Of a DNA stretch of 9,850 bases, positions 5,791 through 9,850 are shown one piece after another. Under the pieces are notes generated by a model that was not told where the DNA came from, did no database searches, and was given only the letters and a program-made list of their open reading frames with translations. The stretch covers positions 1-9,850 of the forward strand of contig JAEXFF010000005.1 in assembly GCA_023400335.1 (NCBI GenBank), read 5' to 3'. The stretch is from Bacteroidota bacterium. GTDB lineage: Bacteria; Bacteroidota; Bacteroidia; Bacteroidales; Marinifilaceae. The translations under genes were made by a program, and so were the position numbers. Every line of letters starts with the position of its first letter. The first letter of the stretch is position 1.

Positions 5791-6348
5791 TCATTTTTTT
5801 GCCCGAATGCGACTCAGCGACTGGGGTGTGATCTGCAAGTATGAAGCGATATGCTTCAGGGGCACTTTTCGGATCAGGTCCGGATATTCGCGCATCAGCC
5901 GTTCGTATTGTGCCCGCGCCTCGGTACCGCTGTAGTAAGTGAAATAATGCTCGTATTCTGACAAATAATGCTCCGCCAGTTTCCGTCCCCAGTTCGCCAG
6001 TTCCAGCGACTGCCCGAACAGTTCTTCCAGCTGCCCCACAGATATCCTCAGTAACACACTGTCTTCTAGCACTTCAGCATTCAGAGGAGAGACTTTTTCC
6101 GTTGAACCGGCCAGCATCTCCCCTTCTCCGGTAAACCACATCGTCATATCCCTGCCGTCGCGCAAAATATATACCCGCGCCAACCCCTCCTTTACAAAAT
6201 ATACGGAATCCGTCCGCCTCCCTTCCGTCACTACCTGTTCCCCTTTTCCGAACCGCACTTCCTCCATCTTCTCCAATAAACGGTTCAGTATCTCCTCTCC
6301 GAGCGGATACAGCTTCCGTTGATATGCTTTAAAATGTTCCGAATCCAT
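5791..6348 (-). CDS. Crp/Fnr family transcriptional regulator
   Basis: Cytoplasmic DNA-binding regulator of 185 residues, a common length for Bacteroidetes members of this family. A cyclic-nucleotide-binding-like beta-roll spans about residues 25-110, including GEQVVTEGRRTDSVYFVKEGLARVY, where the K-E-G-L/x-R pattern is typical. A long dimerisation helix follows (about 110-140), then YERLMREYPDLIRKVPLKHIASYLQITPQSLSRIRAKK, the conserved Bacteroidetes version of the helix-turn-helix with recognition helix PQSLSRIR. No cysteines suitable for an Fnr iron-sulfur cluster are seen, and the residues that hold cAMP in E. coli Crp are not clearly kept, so the ligand is unknown. It is divergent from the second MmcQ/YjbR gene with 83 nt between start codons, so it may control that gene as well as itself. 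That is inference from position. Confidence 0.9.
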   Translation of the reverse strand: MDSEHFKAYQRKLYPLGEEILNRLLEKMEEVRFGKGEQVVTEGRRTDSVYFVKEGLARVYILRDGRDMTMWFTGEGEMLAGSTEKVSPLNAEVLEDSVLLRISVGQLEELFGQSLELANWGRKLAEHYLSEYEHYFTYYSGTEARAQYERLMREYPDLIRKVPLKHIASYLQITPQSLSRIRAKK

Positions 6349-6368
6349 ATTTTTCTTTATTGACGATA

Positions 6369-6376
6369 CGAAGATA
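6369..6376 (-). promoter_or_regulatory. Candidate -7 box of the Crp/Fnr gene
   Basis: On the minus strand this reads TATCTTCG, one base from TAnnTTTG, 20 nt before the ATG at 6348. A TTTC about 18 nt upstream could be the -33 element. It lies only 25 nt from the oppositely directed -7 box at 6402, so the two promoters overlap. Confidence 0.42.
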
Positions 6377-6401
6377 AAACAATTTTATCCGAATGAAATC
6401 T

Positions 6402-6409
6402 TATATTTG
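6402..6409 (+). promoter_or_regulatory. Bacteroidetes -7 box of the second MmcQ/YjbR gene
   Basis: TATATTTG is an exact TAnnTTTG match, 22 nt before the ATG at 6432. No good -33 TTTG is present, which would fit a promoter that needs an activator. The box falls inside the frame opening at 6393, which argues for the later start at 6432. Confidence 0.6.
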
Positions 6410-6431
6410 CATCATTAATACCAGATCAGCT

Positions 6432-6812
6432 ATGGACATCGAAACATTCAGGGAATATTGCCTCTCGGTGAAGGGTGCGGAAGAATGCCTGCCGTTCGAC
6501 GACACAACTTTGGTCTACAAGATCATGGATAAAATGTTTACCTATGCTCCTCTGCGCACCAGAGATGGCCTCTTCTGGGCCAACATGAAATGCGACCCTG
6601 TAAAATCGGCAGAACTGATGGAACAATACACTGGGATTTACTTCGGCCCCCATTCTGACAAGAAATACTGGATCACCGTCCGTCTCGAAAGTGACATCCC
6701 TGACGCCCTTATCTGTAAACTCATTCTCCACTCGGTCGATGAAGTCATCCGCAAACTCCCCAAATACAAACAAGCGCAATATCGCTCGCTGACAAAGCCG
6801 GGAAAAGAATAA
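6432..6812 (+). CDS. MmcQ/YjbR family protein (copy 2)
   Basis: Cytoplasmic protein of 126 residues with the start placed at 6432, where the translation MDIETFREYCLSVKGAEECL lines up residue for residue with copy 1 (MNIQEFREYCLSFKGVHEKM). The frame can be extended upstream to 6393, but that part contains the promoter and has no family resemblance. Conserved family parts are PFDDTTLVYKIMDKMF (21-36), NMKCDP (51-56), and FGPHSDKKYWITVRL (71-85), corresponding to the G-x-H-x-N-K-x-H-W-I block. Here that block has D for N and Y for H. The C-terminal helix ends in a basic tail. The family fold is related to CyaY and to DNA-binding double-wing domains; the actual role is unknown. It is divergent from a Crp/Fnr regulator and convergent with the lipoprotein gene. 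Confidence 0.88.
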   Translation: MDIETFREYCLSVKGAEECLPFDDTTLVYKIMDKMFTYAPLRTRDGLFWANMKCDPVKSAELMEQYTGIYFGPHSDKKYWITVRLESDIPDALICKLILHSVDEVIRKLPKYKQAQYRSLTKPGKE

Positions 6813-6865
6813 TGTACGGAGACAGGGATTCCGACTTATAGCACAAAACTTCCGTCCCCTGCAGT

Positions 6866-7480
6866 TTAAGGCCTAAACGTAACGGAAACGGTATTGCCAT
6901 CAGCATCTTTTTGGAGATATACCTTGCAGTGATTTATTCCATGTTTCCACGTATCTAAAGAATAGACGGTTTGTCCGTTTACTTTCCAGGACAGTATTTG
7001 ACTGGAATAGATCAGTCTGTTGCAGATGACATCCGTCACTTTATAACCATCATACCGATAAGTCACTTCCATAGTGTCGCATTTACCTCTGAAATAGACA
7101 TAAAACGTATGGGTACTTTGCCGGGAATCGCCATAGGCAAAGGTGAAAAATTCATTCAACGATTCTTTTTCGGAAAAAAACACACTGTTGATCCGGTTGT
7201 TGTATTCAGCGTAAGTCTCCTCCGGCGTATATATATCCGAGACAGCAGGTTGTACGTCGGTCAACGTGTCACTGCTGACCGGAAAAGTAGTGGGATCATT
7301 CCGGTCGATCAGATCGTTTCCTTCCGCATCTACATAATAGAATCTCACCTGGTTGCCTGACATAAAAGGTCCGCCATCCTTCATGCTGCTGTACCATTCA
7401 TCCTCGCCGTCGTTACAGGCCATCAGCCACACCGCCGCAAAAAAGAATAGAATTATCCCGGATAAAATACTGGTTTTCAT
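6866..7480 (-). CDS. Hypothetical lipoprotein
   Basis: Protein of 204 residues that I do not recognise. The N-terminus is a lipoprotein signal peptide: a Lys at position 2, a hydrophobic core (about 5-19) and the lipobox LMAC with C22 as the lipidated residue. The residues after C22 are NDGEDEW, an acidic cluster resembling the export signal that sends Bacteroidetes lipoproteins to the cell surface, so outer-leaflet exposure is likely. The mature part is polar and rich in Tyr, Asp and Thr with alternating beta-type patterns (QVRFYYVDAEGNDLID, HTFYVYFRG, MEVTYRYDGYKVTDV), which suggests a beta-sandwich. A final strand NTVSVTFRP ends the protein. There are two later cysteines (about 138 and 150) plus one near 184. 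No SusC/SusD pair or sugar-degrading gene is near, so no substrate can be proposed. The start is supported by the purine-rich GGGAGG 5 nt before the ATG. Confidence 0.75.
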   Translation of the reverse strand: MKTSILSGIILFFFAAVWLMACNDGEDEWYSSMKDGGPFMSGNQVRFYYVDAEGNDLIDRNDPTTFPVSSDTLTDVQPAVSDIYTPEETYAEYNNRINSVFFSEKESLNEFFTFAYGDSRQSTHTFYVYFRGKCDTMEVTYRYDGYKVTDVICNRLIYSSQILSWKVNGQTVYSLDTWKHGINHCKVYLQKDADGNTVSVTFRP

Positions 7481-7484
7481 GTTA

Positions 7485-7490
7485 CCTCCC
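7485..7490 (-). promoter_or_regulatory. Shine-Dalgarno of the lipoprotein gene
   Basis: On the minus strand GGGAGG lies 4 nt before the ATG at 7480, followed by TAAC. Such a strong Shine-Dalgarno stands out, because most other starts in this window lack one; it fixes the start codon. Confidence 0.6.
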
Positions 7491-7593
7491 GCTTTTAGTT
7501 ATTTCCCACAGACTGGGTAAAAATAAAAATAAGATTCCGCTTTTCTGCTTTTCCGGAAAAATTATTTTCTCCCTATTCCTTTTCAGGAGACAC

Positions 7594-7616
7594 AAAAAAG
7601 GGGGTCTAAGCCTCCC
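7594..7616 (-). terminator. Rho-independent terminator after the DUF202 gene
   Basis: On the minus strand GGG-A-GG, a 6-nt loop CTTAGA and CCCCC make a 5-bp G-C stem with one bulged base, followed directly by T6 (7599-7594). It lies 140 nt past the DUF202 stop codon and upstream of the lipoprotein promoter region. Confidence 0.55.
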
Positions 7617-7699
7617 TCCCGGTTGTTTTACCTATTGATTTTACGGCGCAACTCTGAAATAATCTATAAGATTTGACGTTCTTTCCTGTATATCCAGTT

Positions 7700-7733
7700 A
7701 TACGGGACAATATATTAACATTAATTCCCGTAT
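7700..7733. repeat. Nested inverted repeat downstream of the DUF202 gene
   Basis: ATACGGGA (7700-7707) and TCCCGTAT (7726-7733) are perfect 8-bp complements. Inside the 18-nt loop, ATTAA (7714-7718) and TTAAT (7721-7725) form a second palindrome. A third arm, TATGGG (7736-7741), can also pair with CCCGTA allowing one G-U. No T tract follows on the minus strand, so it is not a simple terminator. Confidence 0.4.
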
Positions 7734-7757
7734 TTTATGGGAAAAGATATACGTCGG

Positions 7758-8099
7758 TCAATTTTCTGGCTGTTCCGGAATATCATGGAGGAAAGGACCT
7801 TTCGGAACATAGTCTCTCAGTCGCCTACCCAGTTGCCAAAATCTCAGTAATCCCCGGAAGAATAAAAAAATACTGAAAAAGAGGCTCACATAAGCAATAA
7901 TTTTCAAGTGACGGATACTGTCGATTTCCAGAATCCCGACGCCTGCAGTCAGCAGATACAGCGAGGTGCGGACATACGCAAAAAGAGTCCGTTCATTGGC
8001 TAGTTTTGTACGTACAAGTGCCAGCCGATCTCTCAGGATCAAGTCTGCCGCTTCCTTTCTATCATTTACTGAGTCCGATAAATTTACTATTTGATCCAT
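7758..8099 (-). CDS. DUF202 (YidH-type) membrane protein
   Basis: Small inner-membrane protein of 113 residues. LALVRTKLANERTLFAYVRTSLYLLTAGVGI (about 26-56) is the family signature: an N-E-R-T box followed by an Arg-Thr-Ser that leads into the first transmembrane helix (about 39-58). A second helix spans about 66-88 and is followed by a basic R-R-L-R-D segment on the cytoplasmic side. The family (DUF202, including E. coli YidH and YidG) has no firmly established role in bacteria; in eukaryotes a related domain occurs in the VTC polyphosphate polymerase complex. The gene is separated from the upstream minus-strand gene by a strong terminator, so it must have its own promoter in 8100-8179, although I could not find a clear -7 box there. 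Confidence 0.82.
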   Translation of the reverse strand: MDQIVNLSDSVNDRKEAADLILRDRLALVRTKLANERTLFAYVRTSLYLLTAGVGILEIDSIRHLKIIAYVSLFFSIFLFFRGLLRFWQLGRRLRDYVPKGPFLHDIPEQPEN

Positions 8100-8179
8100 A
8101 TTCGCTAATTTATTTTATGTATAACGCCCGTAACAGAGAGTTTGTTTATCAGACCGACTGAAGCAAACCAAAAGATACC

Positions 8180-8223
8180 AAAAAACAGCCTGTCTGACTT
8201 TCTAATCGCCAGGCAGGCTGTTT
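8180..8223 (-). terminator. Strong Rho-independent terminator after the STM3941-like gene
   Basis: AAACAGCCTGTCTG (8183-8196) pairs with CAGGCAGGCTGTTT (8210-8223): 14 positions with a single non-Watson-Crick pair and a 13-nt loop. On the minus strand the stem is followed by T6 (8185-8180), starting 14 nt after the stop codon at 8237. On the plus strand the odd pair is a U-G wobble, so the fold is stable both ways. Confidence 0.82.
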
Positions 8224-8236
8224 ATATTTTCAAGAA

Positions 8237-8764
8237 CTACCAATTTTTCAATGGCTTTTGTAATAAAGCCAATCGGGTGACAGTATCGGCTTCCCTCAAG
8301 CGGTTGATCATCCTGATCAAACGGGCAGAACTAACCTCCAGAATACCGGGACGGATGTACAGGGCTTTGAGGTTTTCCCTTGCATACAACCGATCCAGCC
8401 GATAAAACCAAGTGGGACGGATCAAATCGGGTTTATAATCCCGGTCAACCAACAGGCAGACAAAAAATTGTCCCCTGAAGTAAAAATCACCCACTTGCCG
8501 GATCGCCTCCCATTTGATTTCTTCCCGGATCACCGATAGCTCTGTAATCCCCTGTTCCGTCAGAATCAGATAAGGTTTCCGGTCGGACCATATACCGATT
8601 CCATAAATCAGGCACATACCAGCAAGAATCATAAAACTCCATCCCGCCGTAGTATTGCCGGCATACTGCAGGAACAGCCAACCAATAACGGCAAAGACCG
8701 GGCTCACGAAAGTGACCACCGATGCTTTTTTACGCGATTGCCGAATCACAAGCTGGTTCTCCAT
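8237..8764 (-). CDS. Membrane protein resembling the STM3941 family (PH-like)
   Basis: Protein of 175 residues with two N-terminal transmembrane helices (about 15-34 and 40-58) and a soluble C-terminal domain. IRQSRKKA near the N-terminus, D-R-K-P-Y-L-I-L-T-E-Q-G-I (61-73) and EIKWEAI (82-88) follow the usual order of the STM3941-type proteins: a basic lead-in, a helical hairpin, then a bacterial PH-like strand set ending in W-x-x-I. RLIRMINRLREA near 148-160 would be the closing helix. Function is unknown. The start codon lies 9 nt after the stop of the upstream ferritin-fold gene, so the two are surely co-transcribed and probably translationally linked. A strong terminator follows, so the unit is bicistronic. 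The family name is a judgement from the pattern and less certain than the topology. Confidence 0.62.
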   Translation of the reverse strand: MENQLVIRQSRKKASVVTFVSPVFAVIGWLFLQYAGNTTAGWSFMILAGMCLIYGIGIWSDRKPYLILTEQGITELSVIREEIKWEAIRQVGDFYFRGQFFVCLLVDRDYKPDLIRPTWFYRLDRLYARENLKALYIRPGILEVSSARLIRMINRLREADTVTRLALLQKPLKNW

Positions 8765-8773
8765 CTACCGGAA

Positions 8774-9310
8774 TTATTCCTGAACAGCCTTTTCGTTCAC
8801 CTGATCTTCCGAAATCGTCGTCAGCGTTATATCCGTATTTTTTTCTTCCTCCAGTGTCTGTTTCAGTAATTCAGCCACCTCCGTTTCACCCATCTGTTCA
8901 GCAAAAGTAACCAATGCACCGTAGGAAGCAATCTCATAATGCTCCACTTTCTGTCCGGCAATGACCAGACCTGCGTCGCGGGTATAGGTGCCTTCCTCCG
9001 TTTCTTTGATGATTTCTTCGGCCTCTTTTACCAGCCCAGCCATAGCTTCACATTTCTTAGCTTCAGCTTTCTCTCCCATAAGTTCAAATATTTTTTCCAG
9101 TCTTCTGGCTTGTTCTTCAGTCTCTTTGGTATGTTTCTCGAAACCTTTGGCCAGTTTTTCACTCGTTGCAGCCTTTGCCATCTTAGGTAATGCTTCACAC
9201 AGGGCTTTTTCTGCCCAGTAGATGTCCTTCAACTGATCTATGAAAAATTCCCTGAATTTGCCGCCATCTCTTTTTGCAGCAGTTTCCTGTTTGTTCGTTT
9301 TCGTTTCCAT
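8774..9310 (-). CDS. YciE/YciF-type ferritin-like protein (DUF892)
   Basis: Cytoplasmic all-helical protein of 178 residues; DUF892 proteins have a ferritin-like four-helix bundle with a di-metal site and are induced by stress, with ferroxidase-type activity proposed. After a charged, unstructured head, FREFFIDQLKDIYWAEKALCEALPKMAKAA (19-48) is the typical first helix (L-x-D-x-Y-x-A-E). Helix 2 has H60, E63 and E66, helix 3 carries D112, and helix 4 has KVEHYEIASYG (121-131), the family K-x-E-H-Y-E-I-A-x-Y signature, with E123, H124 and E126. Another acidic group, LEEEKNTD, closes the bundle at 153-160. These acidic and histidine positions are the likely metal ligands. It is the first gene of a two-gene unit with the STM3941-like gene. 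The start at 9310 is the first ATG; its leader contains a small inverted repeat. Confidence 0.9.
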   Translation of the reverse strand: METKTNKQETAAKRDGGKFREFFIDQLKDIYWAEKALCEALPKMAKAATSEKLAKGFEKHTKETEEQARRLEKIFELMGEKAEAKKCEAMAGLVKEAEEIIKETEEGTYTRDAGLVIAGQKVEHYEIASYGALVTFAEQMGETEVAELLKQTLEEEKNTDITLTTISEDQVNEKAVQE

Positions 9311-9328
9311 CGTCTTCTTTTTTAATAA

Positions 9329-9346
9329 ATAGATTTTCTCATCTAT
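9329..9346. repeat. Small inverted repeat in the leader of the DUF892 gene
   Basis: ATAGAT (9329-9334), a 6-nt spacer and ATCTAT (9341-9346). It lies between the putative -7 box and the ATG, where it could act as an operator or RNA hairpin. Confidence 0.3.
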
Positions 9347-9351
9347 CTTTT

Positions 9352-9384
9352 CAACGTATCCGGAAAAAAACAGGTTAAGTCAAA
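9352..9384 (-). promoter_or_regulatory. Candidate promoter of the DUF892 gene
   Basis: On the minus strand TTTG (9384-9381), 22 nt, then TACGTTG (9358-9352). The -33 box is exact, but the -7 box is imperfect and the spacing one or two bases long, so this is tentative. Confidence 0.28.
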
Positions 9385-9515
9385 CGAATTAAATTTACTT
9401 ATTTTAGCCAAACAAACAATAAGATAAAATACGAAGATATAGATTACATAATAGCAATAATATTTCTTTAATTTTCTAAGAACCAGGAATCCAATCTTCC
9501 CACGTTGATTTTGGT
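9385..9515. other. AT-rich intergenic stretch
   Basis: Very AT-rich DNA between the right-edge ORF and the DUF892 promoter region. The only frame through it gives a low-complexity, Tyr/Ile/Phe-rich peptide typical of translated AT-rich spacer. No hairpin with a T tract was found after the right-edge ORF. Confidence 0.45.
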
Positions 9516-9850
9516 CTAGTCCCACCCATTACCGTAATTTTTTTTACGAATATCTTTCATTTTGCGTTGGATGGAAGGAACTTCTTTAAACTCTTGTTCA
9601 GTATATTTCTCAGGATAAGTTTTCATATGAATTAAACGACTTTCCCATTTGTCATATGCATTATCTAAACTTCTATAATTTCCATAATTAATATATTTAC
9701 CATTTTTTGCACTTGAATTTCGTGATTGAGTCGATGAACCAGAATCAGGAATAAAAACTTTTCCAGAGGAAGTGGAATTACTCTCAAAGCTTCCTGCAAC
9801 ATTACTTGCTTCAATCAAAGTGTTTCCAATTCCCATCATCAGGTTGGATC
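9516..9850 (-). CDS. Hypothetical protein, C-terminal part, truncated by window edge
   Basis: The frame is open from the window edge (SNLMMGIGNTLIEASNVAG) to a stop at 9516, about 111 residues. The ATG at 9839 is probably internal, because the frame continues upstream of it without a stop. I do not recognise the protein. The visible part has a small hydrophobic start, then a long Ser/Asn/Gly-rich linker (FESNSTSSGKVFIPDSGSST). A charged helical tail follows with Y-x-x-L-D-N-A-Y-D-K-W-E-S-R-L-I-H-M and I-Q-R-K-M-K-D-I-R-K-K, ending in NYGNGWD. A tail with W-E, a linker, K-M-x-x-I-R-x-K and a terminal W-D reminds me of C-terminal ends of uncharacterised Bacteroidales proteins. The piece is clearly more AT-rich than tag, the MATE gene or the Crp/Fnr gene, which suggests foreign origin. 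Confidence 0.5.
   Translation of the reverse strand, partial: SNLMMGIGNTLIEASNVAGSFESNSTSSGKVFIPDSGSSTQSRNSSAKNGKYINYGNYRSLDNAYDKWESRLIHMKTYPEKYTEQEFKEVPSIQRKMKDIRKKNYGNGWD

Larger units (their letters stand above)
7491..7757. other. Intergenic region with terminator and nested inverted repeat
   Basis: This gap of about 270 nt lies between two minus-strand genes and holds no convincing ORF. It contains, from the lipoprotein side, two overlapping TATTTTTA boxes on the minus strand (7518-7531) that are one base off the -7 consensus, a terminator hairpin (7594-7616) and an 8-bp inverted repeat (7700-7733). The last two belong to the 3' end of the DUF202 transcript. Confidence 0.5.

Noticed and set aside
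6393..6431. Longer start for the second MmcQ/YjbR gene
   Set aside because: The 13 extra residues are encoded by the -7 promoter box and its surroundings and do not align with copy 1, whose N-terminus matches the ATG at 6432.
6816..6861. Two interleaved pairings (ACGGA with TCCGT, CAGGG with CCCTG) that would form a pseudoknot between convergent genes
   Set aside because: Each stem is only 5 bp with a long loop; such pairings are expected by chance and there is no T tract or other supporting signal.
8939..9221. Plus-strand Phe/Ser-rich ORFs of 77 and 83 codons opposite the DUF892 gene
   Set aside because: The Phe/Ser/Leu bias is the complement of the Lys/Glu-rich helices of the DUF892 protein, a common mirror effect.
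9343..9525. Minus-strand 60-codon ORF with a Tyr/Ile/Phe-rich stretch, at first sight a small membrane protein
   Set aside because: The hydrophobic run comes from AT-rich spacer, the start lies inside the end of the right-edge ORF, and no ribosome site or family pattern is seen.
1..9850. CRISPR array, tRNA or rRNA gene, insertion sequence, diversity-generating or retron-like element
   Set aside because: No regularly spaced repeats, cloverleaf, ribosomal sequence, transposase or reverse-transcriptase motif was seen on either strand.

Overview
The window looks like a chromosomal segment from a gut-type Bacteroidales bacterium (Bacteroides or Parabacteroides level; species not resolvable). Several start regions carry the Bacteroidetes sigma-ABfr -7 box TAnnTTTG, Shine-Dalgarno sequences are mostly absent, there is a lipoprotein with an acidic stretch right after the lipobox cysteine, and the gene families are typical of this order. 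No tRNA, rRNA, CRISPR array, transposase or integrase was found.

Layout. The left end holds the N-terminal part of an aquaporin (minus, runs off the window) preceded by a short FUSC/aromatic-acid-exporter-like membrane protein (minus). Next come a MmcQ/YjbR-family gene (plus) convergent with a DUF5131 (phage Gp37/Gp68-like) three-cysteine protein (minus), then a MATE efflux pump (minus) with a clear promoter. At about 4.1-4.95 kb is a small, AT-richer islet: an intact DUF6966 gene directly followed by a decayed nitroreductase that has lost its N-terminal part. A DNA-3-methyladenine glycosylase I gene (tag, plus) converges on a Crp/Fnr regulator (minus), which is divergent from a second MmcQ/YjbR gene (plus) through a short two-way promoter region. 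A hypothetical lipoprotein (minus) follows.

The right part holds a DUF202 membrane protein (minus), a strong terminator, and a two-gene minus-strand unit (YciF-like ferritin-fold DUF892 protein, then a membrane protein resembling the STM3941 family, 9 nt apart). At the right edge is the C-terminal end of an unrecognised AT-rich ORF (minus).

Working together: most genes are monocistronic and separated by hairpins or promoters, so this is a patchwork of housekeeping, stress and transport genes, not one large operon. The only convincing co-transcribed pair is DUF892 with the STM3941-like gene. Alkylation repair (tag), the MATE pump, the DUF892 protein and the Crp/Fnr regulator give a loose stress-response flavour, but that is inference. 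I found no convincing new multi-gene system. The best leads are the solitary DUF5131 protein, the DUF6966/nitroreductase junction, and several nested inverted repeats between genes.
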